Program-made: the position numbers and the translations under genes
Part shown: positions 23,289 to 32,189 of the stretch, piece after piece
How positions within the stretch are numbered: the stretch's first letter is position 1
Layout: each line of letters begins with the position of its first letter
Assembly: GCA_015075405.1 (NCBI GenBank)
Contig: JABTUK010000005.1
Span: forward strand, 1,061,747-1,125,746
DNA from: Anaerolineales bacterium
GTDB taxonomy: Bacteria; Chloroflexota; Anaerolineae; 4572-78; J111
DNA: 64,000 bases
Direction: 5' to 3'
Notes under the pieces: model-generated
Seen by the model: the letters and a program-made list of their open reading frames with translations, nothing else
Told to the model about the DNA's origin: nothing
Database searches by the model: none

Positions 23289-24527
23289 ATGAAATCAAGA
23301 GCCTTGTTTCAGACCCTAATTATTGCTTTCGGATTACTCCTGTCAACCTTGTTCAGCTTGTGGCAAGTCCAGCAGATTAGCCAGGCTCAGGGCGGCGGAC
23401 AGATTACGCTCACAAAAACGCTCGATCGCTCCAGCAATGTTGTGCGGGTGGGTGAAGTGCTCACTTTTACCATTGGCCTGACTAACAATAGCGTCTTTAC
23501 CTTAACAGGTGTGACCCTGATTGATAATTATGATAATACTACTCTCGCTTTTGCCCGGGCTTTTCCACCAGAGAGCCTGATAAGTTCAGGGACTCTAACC
23601 TGGAATAATGTAGCCGCGCCGCCTATCCTGCCCGGTCAGTCAATTTTTTTAACGGTTGTTTTTACCGCCGAGCATCCCCGCACAACGGTGGTTAATGCCG
23701 TTAGAGCGCAAGACCTCATTCATTCCTCTGGTCAGCTTAGCGAAACCGCCGAAACCAGCCGGACGAATGAAGCTATTGGCGGCAGCGCCCCCATCGTCAA
23801 ATTTCTGGCTCCAGGCGTAACACCAGAGGCCGGGCAGCCGGTTACATTTACTCATATCATTACCAATGATGGGGCGGCCTTGATGACCTCCCTGCCCCTG
23901 ACCGATACCTATGATCCCACCTATCTTGATTTTCTTTTTGCTATCCCCACGCCGACCATCACCAGCCCGCCCGGCCTGCTGGCTTGGGATGATTTGACCG
24001 ACTATTTTGGCGATATTCAGCCTTTTGCGACGGTAGTGATTACAACGGTCTTTAGCGCCACTACCCAGGTGCTGAATACGGTTAATCAGGCTAGCACCGA
24101 AGGCGCTCGTGACCAATATGATAATAATCTAACCGCGGGATTAGCTCAGGTACCCATTACAATTATTAATCCCACCCCCAGCCGCGACAGTGACAATAAC
24201 AACGATAACGATAACGATAATGATAATGACAATAATAACGATACTACCTCGGCCCCAACTGCTACGGCTGTTGTTGTAAACACCCCGACCCCTACCGCAA
24301 CTCCGGCGGCTAACCAAACAATCACCACCACTACCCCAATTACCGATATGACCACCCCCAAGTTTTTGCCCGAAACAGGTTTACGAGGGTCGAATGGATG
24401 GTTGATTCTGGGTTTGGGCAGTGGATTGCTATTATTAAGTGGTTATCTCTTTAAAGAATTGATAATTGACCGTATTAATCCCTATCCAAAGATTATTAAT
24501 GTAAGCAAAAAGCGAGGGTCTAAATGA
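23289..24527 (+). CDS. DUF11 surface protein with LPETG sorting signal
   Basis: A 412-residue exported protein. A signal peptide spans residues 1-34 (FQTLIIAFGLLLSTLFSLW). Two DUF11-type beta domains follow (about 40-150 and 165-285; GEVLTFTIGLTNNSVFTLTG and GQPVTFTHIITNDGAAL). Then come an Asp/Asn run (about 299-317), a Thr-rich spacer, and a cell-wall sorting signal: LPETG at about 360, a hydrophobic span (WLILGLGSGLLLLSGYLF) and a basic tail. This implies covalent anchoring by a sortase; none is in the window. AAGGAG lies eight bases before the ATG. The stop overlaps the next ATG (ATGA). The tail after the span is longer than usual for LPxTG proteins. Confidence 0.85.
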   Translation: MKSRALFQTLIIAFGLLLSTLFSLWQVQQISQAQGGGQITLTKTLDRSSNVVRVGEVLTFTIGLTNNSVFTLTGVTLIDNYDNTTLAFARAFPPESLISSGTLTWNNVAAPPILPGQSIFLTVVFTAEHPRTTVVNAVRAQDLIHSSGQLSETAETSRTNEAIGGSAPIVKFLAPGVTPEAGQPVTFTHIITNDGAALMTSLPLTDTYDPTYLDFLFAIPTPTITSPPGLLAWDDLTDYFGDIQPFATVVITTVFSATTQVLNTVNQASTEGARDQYDNNLTAGLAQVPITIINPTPSRDSDNNNDNDNDNDNDNNNDTTSAPTATAVVVNTPTPTATPAANQTITTTTPITDMTTPKFLPETGLRGSNGWLILGLGSGLLLLSGYLFKELIIDRINPYPKIINVSKKRGSK

Positions 24528-25561
24528 TCTCCTCTACAGTTACAATTCAACTCTATCCCGCCGAAAGCCGGCAGTGGGCTACCGTCATGGTCGAAGGGTC
24601 TGACGATCCCACCCTGGCCCTGGCCGAAGCCGTCAAAGCCCTGGGGACAGAAATTGCTCGTTTTTACCTGAGCGGCGCGCCGCCCGGCGCGCCGCTGGAT
24701 TTGGGCAGCCTGGAAGCCGCGCCTGCCTCAGCCGGGGTTAATCCGGTTTCGGTGAGCAATTTGTTGGGCTTGTCGGAGGTTTTGCCCTGGGAAACGCGCC
24801 CGGTGGATGACGATATGCTCAACCTGCCGCCGGTTGAAATCAGCGCCAGCGACCGGCAGCAGCAGTATGAGCTGGTCAAAGCCTGGAAAGCCGCCGGCGG
24901 CCGGACTTCGCTGCGCGGCTTTGATCTGTCGCACCAGGATTTGAGCGGGGTTGATCTGGCCGGGGCAGATTTGAGCCAATCGAATCTGGAAGGAGCCAAA
25001 CTAACCCATGCCAACCTGGAAAGGGCCAATCTCAGCCAGGCAATTTTAAGTGTAGCCACCCTGGCCGGGGCCAGCTTGAAACAGGCCACTTTGACCGAAG
25101 CTAACCTCATTGAGGTGGATTTGAGCAAGGTCAATCTTCACCAGGCCGATTTGAGCAGCGCTAATTTAACCGAGGCTACGCTGCGCCAGACAGATTTGAG
25201 CCAGGCCGTATTAGCCAAAGCTATTTTGAGCCAGGCCAATCTGGTGCGGGTCAATTTTAGTGGAGCTAACCTGACTGAAGCTAACCTGGCCGAAGCCAAT
25301 TTGTCGCAGGCGACGCTGGTTGAAGCTAATTTAACCGGGGCTTTCCTCTACGAAGCTATTCTGACGCGGGCCAATTTAATGGGAGCTAATCTGGAACGGG
25401 CTAACCTGAGCCGGGCTAATCTGGCCCAGGCCGATTTGAGCCATACCAATCTGGCCTACACCGATTTGAGCCTGGCCAACCTGAGCGAGGCCAACTTGAA
25501 CGAGGCGGTTCTACTTGACACCGACTTTGACGGCGCTATCATGCCCGATACTAACTTGTGA
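24524..25561 (+). CDS. Pentapeptide-repeat protein
   Basis: A 345-residue protein with about 130 N-terminal residues of unrecognised sequence (IQLYPAESRQWATVMVEGSD) followed by an uninterrupted pentapeptide-repeat right-handed beta-helix to the C-terminus (ADLSQSNLEGAKLTHANLER and on). Fold prediction is firm; function is not, since such helices serve in many settings. It overlaps the stop of the LPETG gene by four bases (ATGA), with GAGGG seven bases upstream, so the two are translationally coupled. No signal peptide is visible. Confidence 0.9.
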   Translation: MISSTVTIQLYPAESRQWATVMVEGSDDPTLALAEAVKALGTEIARFYLSGAPPGAPLDLGSLEAAPASAGVNPVSVSNLLGLSEVLPWETRPVDDDMLNLPPVEISASDRQQQYELVKAWKAAGGRTSLRGFDLSHQDLSGVDLAGADLSQSNLEGAKLTHANLERANLSQAILSVATLAGASLKQATLTEANLIEVDLSKVNLHQADLSSANLTEATLRQTDLSQAVLAKAILSQANLVRVNFSGANLTEANLAEANLSQATLVEANLTGAFLYEAILTRANLMGANLERANLSRANLAQADLSHTNLAYTDLSLANLSEANLNEAVLLDTDFDGAIMPDTNL

Positions 25562-25592
25562 GCCAAAAAAGAACTTAGTTCCCATAGGTTCG

Positions 25593-26633
25593 ATGAAAAC
25601 TCCTGAAATTAACTTCATTCAGCCCAAACCCACTTTTATGATCCGCCATATTCCCGTTTATGGCGATTTGATTCTCTCGCCGATGGCCGGCTTTTCCGAC
25701 AAACCCTACCGGCTCATCTGCCGCGAGTATGGCTCGGCCATGAGCTACACTGAGTTTGTGTCGGTGGATGGTATTTTGCATGGCAATGAACGCACCGGCC
25801 AAATGTTGGAATTTGACCCCTCGGAACGGCCTATGACCTTCCAGATCTTTGGCAGCGACGAGGTCAAAATCGAGGAAGCGGCCCGGCGGATCGAGCAGCT
25901 TGGGCCGGATATTATTGATTTGAACATGGGTTGTTCGGTACCCAAAGTTTCGGGCCGGGGGGCCGGGGCGGCCCTGCTGCGCGAACCGGCCAAGATTGGC
26001 CGCATCTTTGCCCGGCTGACCCGCGCTCTGTCGGTGCCTGTAACCGGCAAGATTCGCTTGGGTTGGGATCAGCAGTCGCTCAATTACCTGGAAGTCGCCA
26101 AGACTTTGGAAGACAACGGCGCGGCCCTGATTGCTGTCCACGGGCGGACCAAAGCCCAGGCTTACAATGGTCAGGCTAATTGGGACGCTATCGCCGAAAT
26201 CAAGGCGGCGGTCAAAATCCCGGTCATCGGTAACGGCGATGTGACCTGCGTGGCCGACATCGAGCGGATCAAGCGGCACACCGGCTGTGATGGGGTGATG
26301 ATTGCCCGCGCTGCGATTGGCAACCCCTGGATTTTTCAGCGCAAAGATATTCACCAGATTACCCTGGCCGAAAAATCAGCGCTTATCCGCCGCCATTTGG
26401 ATTTAATGCTGGATTTTTATGGAGAAGAGCGTGGGTTGATTTTGTTCCGCAAGCATGTGGTCAAGTACGTGCGCGGGCTGGCCCATATTGCCCAGGTCAA
26501 GGCCCAATTAGTTACCTGCACCCGCCCGGAGGAGTTCATCGCCTTGATGAACCAATACGAGGACGAGGCCGGGGATCGGGCCAGGTATAGCCTGCCGGAG
26601 CCGGAACTGCTGGTCCCGGCATATTGCGCATGA
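25593..26633 (+). CDS. dusB: tRNA-dihydrouridine synthase (Dus)
   Basis: A 346-residue flavoenzyme reducing uridine to dihydrouridine in the tRNA D-loop. Motifs: LILSPMAGFSDKPYRLICRE, DLNMGCSVPKVSGRGAGAAL with the catalytic Cys in the NMGCS motif, VTGKIRLGWD, IAVHGRTKAQAYNG, PVIGNGDV and GCDGVMIARAAIGNPWIF (FMN phosphate site). These fit the DusB branch. The ATG at 25593 is chosen; the ATG at 25638 (MIRHIPVYGDLIL) is where many family members begin and is a good alternative. It is 31 bases after the pentapeptide gene and convergent with the kinase-cyclase gene. Confidence 0.92.
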   Translation: MKTPEINFIQPKPTFMIRHIPVYGDLILSPMAGFSDKPYRLICREYGSAMSYTEFVSVDGILHGNERTGQMLEFDPSERPMTFQIFGSDEVKIEEAARRIEQLGPDIIDLNMGCSVPKVSGRGAGAALLREPAKIGRIFARLTRALSVPVTGKIRLGWDQQSLNYLEVAKTLEDNGAALIAVHGRTKAQAYNGQANWDAIAEIKAAVKIPVIGNGDVTCVADIERIKRHTGCDGVMIARAAIGNPWIFQRKDIHQITLAEKSALIRRHLDLMLDFYGEERGLILFRKHVVKYVRGLAHIAQVKAQLVTCTRPEEFIALMNQYEDEAGDRARYSLPEPELLVPAYCA

Positions 26634-26642
26634 TCTCGTGAG

Positions 26643-26747
26643 CATGTCATTCCGAGTGGAGCGGAGCGGAACGAGGAATCCCCCGCATCAATGCTAAAAA
26701 GTGACTCCGAAGGGATTTCTCGCTCCTTCGTCGCTCGAAATGACATG
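26643..26747. repeat. CATGTCATT-type palindrome between convergent genes
   Basis: CATGTCATTCCGAG at the left faces CTCGAAATGACATG at the right, with GGAATCCC / GGGATTTCTC inside. Related arms occur at 42912-42994, 44058-44096 and 61831-61924. It separates the dus and kinase-cyclase genes and has no T-run. Confidence 0.65.
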
Positions 26748-26773
26748 ATTGGACTTAATTTCGATAAACTCCA

Positions 26774-29700
26774 TTACTCAACCACTGCCTGGGCGGGGAG
26801 TCGTTGGGCGCTAATATCCGCTATCTGTTGCAGATAAAAGTGGGCGGCTTTGTCGTCAGGGTAGCTTTGCAGCACTTGTTCAAAGTAGGTTTTGGCCGCC
26901 GCAAAATCCCCCTCATGGTAGCGATCCAGGCCTTGTTCAAAAACCGTTTTAGTCTGTAGTTTGAGGCCGATAACCTCCGCCGGGTCGCCATCAAAAACCT
27001 CAAACACTGAAATCATTTCCTGCCGGCCCTTAACCGGCGTCTTGCCCAAAAAGCGGATGTGGTAACGGGTTGGTTCTTCGACCTGGCTGAGTACCTCGGT
27101 GCTGATGACCATCGCCACGCCGTACAACTTGCTCAAACCTTCCAGGCGGGCGGTCACATTGACCGCGTCCGACAGCAGGTCCATTTGCATGCGCTGCGCC
27201 TCACCGACGGTGCCCAACATGACCGGGCCGGTGTGAATGCCAATCCCAATCTGAATAGGGACTTCCCCCTGTTGCTGCCGGTCAAGATTGTAGCGGGCCA
27301 CTTCTTGCAACTGGGCAATAGCGGCAGCCAGGGCATCTTCAACCCGGCCCGGGAAAACGGCCATCAGGCCATCGCCCATATATTTGGCAATCGAGCCGTG
27401 ATGCTGGCGGATGATGGGGCTGACCCGGCTCAGATAGGCATTGACAAAGTCGAAATTCTCTTGCGGGGTCATTGTCTCCGATATGGTAGTAAAGGAGCGA
27501 ATATCCGAGACCAGGATGGTCATATTTTGCTGCACCTGGTCGCCCAACTTGACCTTGACAATATTTTCTTTTTGCAGGAAGCGCAGAAACTCAAACGGCA
27601 CAAAGCGGCTGGCGGCCTGGGTTAGCTCTACCTGGCGGGTGTACAGCCTGGCGTTTTCAATCGAGATAGCGGCCTGGGCCGAAAGGATATTCAAGACTTC
27701 GAGCCGGTCGGGGGTAAACGCGCCGGTGGCGAGATTATTTTCCAGGTAAAGCATCCCGTTAAGTTTGCCTTGATTAATCAACGGGGCGCACAAAATAGAT
27801 TTAGGTTGACGCTGAACAATGTAAGGGTCTTGAGTAAAGAGACCTTCGTGCGCGGCGTCGTTCAGAACAACATTTTCTCTGGTTCTGGCAACATAATTAA
27901 TGATAGCGTGGGACAAATTTCCAACTTGCGTAAGTACAGGCGCCGATTGTAACGCCTTTATCTCAGCCTCAGCCTTAGCCTCAACCCGAGCCTCCGCCTC
28001 AACTACCCAACGACCCTCTTCCTCCAACACAAGATAGCCGCGCTGCGCCCCGGCGTTCTCGATGACAATTTTCATCAACTTTTCCAGCAACCGATCAAGC
28101 ATAATTTCGCCGGAGATTGCTTGAGAGGCTTTGAGGACACTGGCTAAATCTAAAATGCTGGAGGCGGTTTCACCTGTGTCGGTGGTCGGAGTTGTTGAGG
28201 TCGCTAATTCGCGCGACCGGGCCTCAGCCTGGATTAAAAATTGCGGATAGCGGGCCTCTAAGTCCTTGACCTTGGCCGTTGCGCCCCAACGCCGGTAGGC
28301 GTAATGGGCATCGCGCAGGTAGTGCTGAGCCAGCCGGGTTTGCCCTTTGAGCAGATAAAACTTGCCCGCCAGTTCATAGGCCAGAGCTTCCTCGCTGAGA
28401 AATTCGTTTTCCTGGGCCAGATCAATGGCTTTATCGTAATATTCTCTGGCCGCTCCATCCTGGCCCAATACGCGCGCCCGTTCAGCCTCAACCAAATAAT
28501 ACTTGTGCAAATAGTTCATGGGGCCGTGTCCAGCCCAGGTTTTCATCTTTTCCTGATTGGCGTTCACTTTTTCTAACAGTTGTTCTTGCTCAGCGTTGTC
28601 GGCGTCTGGAAAAATAGCCAATCGAATCAGGGAGTCGTAAAGGTAAAAAATGGGAATGTAAAGCGATCCAATCACGCCGCCGGAGTATTGTTCAGCCAGC
28701 GGTGCGTTTTCAAGGGCCTGGCGGTAATCTTGAAATAGATAGTAGGGGATCATCTTATTGAGGTAGACGTAAAAAAGCGAGGTTCGATCATTCACTTCCA
28801 GCATAAACGGCAGCATTTCTGCTTCGTTGTATATTTCGCCGGTCAAATTGCCTGGGTCGTCAGATGGATTAATCAAGTTGAGGACTGATTGACGGTAGAT
28901 TTTGAGAAAATTCACCGTTAGCTGCTGGTTCAGTTGGGCAACTGCCTCGGTGTAAGCGGCCATCTCTCGTTCAACCAGGGCCAACTCCCGGCCCGTAAAG
29001 TATAAACTGATGCAGTACAGGAAAGCGCAGTAGGAGCCAAACACCAGGTCGCCGGTTTCCAGTCCACTTTGATAGCCATCCCGCCCCTGGACGGTGACCC
29101 GGAGATGCTCTTTCCAATGCCTGATGATGATATTGTAGATAAAACAGAGTTTGGCGGTATATTCTTTGGCATTGAACCGTTCCATCAACCTTAAGGCCAG
29201 TTGACCAAACTGATAGCCGGAGTCAATATCGCCCACGACCCCGCACAGAATAATGGCATAAGAGCCGTATACAAAAGCGGACTCGCGCGCATTCCCGTAT
29301 TGGAGCGACAAATTGAGTTGTTTTAAGACCAGCAGCGAATACAGTTCAGGGCCGGCGATATAGGCGGCGGTATTGACGCTGTTCATGATCCGCATGGCGG
29401 CCAGTTTGAGCGGGTCGGTCATTTCGGGCAAATCGTATAACGCTTCGATGTGCTGCTCGGCTAAAGCGGCCTGCGTTTCGCCCAGTAAGGCAAATACATC
29501 GTCAAAGGTTGGTTGGGGAGGGAACTCGACCCCCAAAAGGGCCAGCACTTCTTGGGCCATTTGCAGCGCCTCGAAGAACTGCATGTTGCCGGTTCTGGCT
29601 TGAATTTTAACGTCGTAGGCCGCCACTTTATCCAGCGGCAATTTGGCGTGTTGCAGCACGACGCCGGTTAATTGCTCCATTTGTTCGTAGTTGCCGCTAA

Positions 29701-32188
29701 GATAAGATGCTTCTGCTGTTTCCAGGTGGAACAGTAAAGTTAAATCGTAGCGACGCTCCCAGCTATCCGTTCCATTCAGATGAAGCGGTTCATCCTGGGT
29801 AGCGCGCGGAGGATTTATTAATCCCAGGCCAAACTTTAGGTAATGAAAGGCCGGTTGATAGGCGGCCGCGGCCTTGGCTTTTTTGCCGGCCAGCAGGTTC
29901 AACTCTGCCAGTTCATCCCGCTCGGCCTGTGGCTGCGGTTCACCGCCCAGGTTCAGTTGGTTGACAATATCAAAGATGACCTCCTCACGTTTGTCGGGGG
30001 GTGTATTCCGCAGCATGAGTTGGCCCACCCGACGGTGGACGGCCTGTTTGTCAGCCTCAGGAATGAGCGAATAGGCGGCTTGTTGGATACGGTCGTGAGC
30101 AAACTTGTAGACAACGCTGACCTCCTCAGTCAACCCCTCAACCTCAAGCTCAACCAATTTATAGGCTTCGTCCAGAGGTAAAATCAGCCCCTCGGCAATA
30201 GCCGGCCCCAGGGCGATAGCTGTTTCGCGGGGTGATTTTTCATAGACAACGGCCAGCGTTTGCAAATCAAACTGGTTGCCGGTGCAGGCTGCCAGTTTCA
30301 ACACCTGCTGCGTTTGTTCGGCTAACCTTTGCACCTTTTGGGCCATCAGTTCGACCACGTTATCGGTGATATCCTGCCCTTGAATTTGGGCCAAATCCCA
30401 CTGCCACCCCCCTTCGCTATGGCTGGAGGGCGGCAAAAAGGTTAATAACTCCTCGGTATGGAGCGATTTTAAGAACTCGTTCAGAAAGAAGGGGTTGCCG
30501 CCCGTTTTCGCCAGCACCAACTCGGCCAGCGGTTTGGCTCTCTCCGGCGAGCAGTTGAGCGTATCGGCAATTAATTGATTAACGTGGAACAGGTTTAAGG
30601 GTCCCAAGACAATATCATTCACTCTCGCTCCGACCTGGCGGATTTCGGCCAGAGTCACCATCAAGGGATGAGTCTGGCTGACCTCGTTATCGCGATAGGC
30701 CCCAATAACAAACAGATAAGGGCTATCCGAGGCGGTCATGAGGAGTTTGAGCAATTTGAGCGAAGCGCCATCGGCCCACTGTAAATCATCCAGAAATAGA
30801 ACCAGGGGATGTTCGGCCTTAGTAAACACATGAATAAAGTTTTGAAAAACCAGGTTGAAGCGATTTTGCGCTTCGGCAATCCCCAACAAGGGAACTTCGG
30901 GCTGTGGGCCGATAATCAATTCTACTTCGGGAATAACATCAATAATCACCTGACCGTTGGGGCCGAGGGCCGCGAGCAGTTTTTCGCGCCAGGTCTCGAT
31001 TTCACGCTCACTTTCGGTTAAAAGCTGGCGTATCAGGGAGCGAAAGGCTTGCACCAACGAGGCATAAGGAATATCTCTTTGAAATTGATCAAATTTACCG
31101 GCAATAAAATAACCACGCTGCCAGGTGATTGGCTTGTAAATTTCCTGGACCAGCGCAGATTTGCCGATACCAGAATAGCCCGAAACCAGCATCAGTTCGC
31201 TGCTGCCCTGGCTGACCCGCTCAAACGCGGCCAGCAAGGTGTCAATTTCCTGCTGGCGACCATACAACTTTTGCGAAATTTGGAATCGGTCGGAAATATC
31301 GTGCTGAGCGAGGGGGAAGGGGTCAATTCGCTCGGCTATACGCCACTGGCGCAGACACTCCTCTAAATCGGCCTTAAGTCCATAGGCTGACTGGTAACGG
31401 TCTTCGGCGTTTTTAGCCATCAATTTTAGCACAATGTCAGAAACAGGCTGGGGAATATCTGGCCTTAATTCATGCGGGGGGATGGGGGGAGTGGCAATAT
31501 GGGAATGCACCAACTCCATGGCATCGGCGGTTGAGAAAGGTAGTTGGCCGGTGAGTAATTCATAAAAAGTCACCCCCAGCGAGTAAAAGTCGGTCCGGTA
31601 ATCTATGGCGCGGTTCATCCGCCCTGTTTGTTCAGGGGAGATATAGGCCAGGGTTCCTTCCAAGACATTGGGATTACGCAGGGTCGGGTTCTCACGGGTG
31701 AGGGCCGTGGAGATGCCAAAGTCAATAAATTTGAGTTGGCCGGTGGTTGGGTTCAAAACGATGTTAGATGGGTTGACATCTTTGTGCATAATATGCCGTT
31801 GATGCACTTGGCCTAAAATATCGGTGATCTGAATAGCCAGCGGCAGAAACTTGCTCAAGGTCAATTTACCGGTCAGCCCCAAGCGGTTTAAAGACTCACC
31901 CCCAAAATCTTCCAGGACGATGACCCAGCGTTGCTGGTTGGTTTCCAGACTGTAGGCCGCCACCACCCCCTGCAAGGCATGCCCGGGGTCGGGCGAAGGG
32001 TTCAGATTTTTGGTTCTTTCATACTCTCGTTTGAACCAGGCAATTTTTTCGGGGGGAGGATAGGTCTGATTGAGCATTTTGAGAACAACAGGTTGATTAT
32101 CTGCTTCTCTCGCTGCTCGAAAAATCAACGAGTTTCTACTTTCATGAATCGTTTCATTAACCCGGTAGCCCGAAATAGTGATCGCCAT
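26774..32188 (-). CDS. Ser/Thr kinase - AAA ATPase - GAF - nucleotide cyclase giant
   Basis: An 1804-residue cytoplasmic signalling protein. Order: Ser/Thr kinase (1-270; VVLKMLN lysine, HKDVNPSNIVLN catalytic loop, FIDFGIS), AAA/PknK-type ATPase (about 305-560; P-loop VSGYSGIGKSALVQEIY), a long alpha-helical TPR-like region (about 600-1330), a GAF domain (about 1360-1540), a class III nucleotide cyclase (about 1555-1730; ILVSDIRSFTTISETM and YMGDGLMAVFPG with both metal aspartates), and a final TPR pair. All catalytic residues I looked for are present. The ATG at 32188 comes one base after the P450 stop, with GGAGAGG just upstream, so it is coupled to the RiPP operon. The GAF carries a Glu/Ala-rich low-complexity stretch (27962-28005). 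Confidence 0.93.
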   Translation of the reverse strand: MAITISGYRVNETIHESRNSLIFRAAREADNQPVVLKMLNQTYPPPEKIAWFKREYERTKNLNPSPDPGHALQGVVAAYSLETNQQRWVIVLEDFGGESLNRLGLTGKLTLSKFLPLAIQITDILGQVHQRHIMHKDVNPSNIVLNPTTGQLKFIDFGISTALTRENPTLRNPNVLEGTLAYISPEQTGRMNRAIDYRTDFYSLGVTFYELLTGQLPFSTADAMELVHSHIATPPIPPHELRPDIPQPVSDIVLKLMAKNAEDRYQSAYGLKADLEECLRQWRIAERIDPFPLAQHDISDRFQISQKLYGRQQEIDTLLAAFERVSQGSSELMLVSGYSGIGKSALVQEIYKPITWQRGYFIAGKFDQFQRDIPYASLVQAFRSLIRQLLTESEREIETWREKLLAALGPNGQVIIDVIPEVELIIGPQPEVPLLGIAEAQNRFNLVFQNFIHVFTKAEHPLVLFLDDLQWADGASLKLLKLLMTASDSPYLFVIGAYRDNEVSQTHPLMVTLAEIRQVGARVNDIVLGPLNLFHVNQLIADTLNCSPERAKPLAELVLAKTGGNPFFLNEFLKSLHTEELLTFLPPSSHSEGGWQWDLAQIQGQDITDNVVELMAQKVQRLAEQTQQVLKLAACTGNQFDLQTLAVVYEKSPRETAIALGPAIAEGLILPLDEAYKLVELEVEGLTEEVSVVYKFAHDRIQQAAYSLIPEADKQAVHRRVGQLMLRNTPPDKREEVIFDIVNQLNLGGEPQPQAERDELAELNLLAGKKAKAAAAYQPAFHYLKFGLGLINPPRATQDEPLHLNGTDSWERRYDLTLLFHLETAEASYLSGNYEQMEQLTGVVLQHAKLPLDKVAAYDVKIQARTGNMQFFEALQMAQEVLALLGVEFPPQPTFDDVFALLGETQAALAEQHIEALYDLPEMTDPLKLAAMRIMNSVNTAAYIAGPELYSLLVLKQLNLSLQYGNARESAFVYGSYAIILCGVVGDIDSGYQFGQLALRLMERFNAKEYTAKLCFIYNIIIRHWKEHLRVTVQGRDGYQSGLETGDLVFGSYCAFLYCISLYFTGRELALVEREMAAYTEAVAQLNQQLTVNFLKIYRQSVLNLINPSDDPGNLTGEIYNEAEMLPFMLEVNDRTSLFYVYLNKMIPYYLFQDYRQALENAPLAEQYSGGVIGSLYIPIFYLYDSLIRLAIFPDADNAEQEQLLEKVNANQEKMKTWAGHGPMNYLHKYYLVEAERARVLGQDGAAREYYDKAIDLAQENEFLSEEALAYELAGKFYLLKGQTRLAQHYLRDAHYAYRRWGATAKVKDLEARYPQFLIQAEARSRELATSTTPTTDTGETASSILDLASVLKASQAISGEIMLDRLLEKLMKIVIENAGAQRGYLVLEEEGRWVVEAEARVEAKAEAEIKALQSAPVLTQVGNLSHAIINYVARTRENVVLNDAAHEGLFTQDPYIVQRQPKSILCAPLINQGKLNGMLYLENNLATGAFTPDRLEVLNILSAQAAISIENARLYTRQVELTQAASRFVPFEFLRFLQKENIVKVKLGDQVQQNMTILVSDIRSFTTISETMTPQENFDFVNAYLSRVSPIIRQHHGSIAKYMGDGLMAVFPGRVEDALAAAIAQLQEVARYNLDRQQQGEVPIQIGIGIHTGPVMLGTVGEAQRMQMDLLSDAVNVTARLEGLSKLYGVAMVISTEVLSQVEEPTRYHIRFLGKTPVKGRQEMISVFEVFDGDPAEVIGLKLQTKTVFEQGLDRYHEGDFAAAKTYFEQVLQSYPDDKAAHFYLQQIADISAQRLPAQAVVE

Positions 32189-32189
32189 T

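Noticed and set aside
24178..24245. Asp/Asn-coding tandem repeat as an inserted element
   Set aside because: GATAAC/GACAAT codon repeats coding an acidic linker are common in surface proteins and need no insertion.
25575..26354. Open frame of 259 codons on the minus strand
   Set aside because: Antisense shadow of the Dus gene; no start signal or known domain.
26643..26747. Bidirectional terminator between dus and the kinase-cyclase gene
   Set aside because: The arms are part of a dispersed repeat and lack a T-run on either strand.
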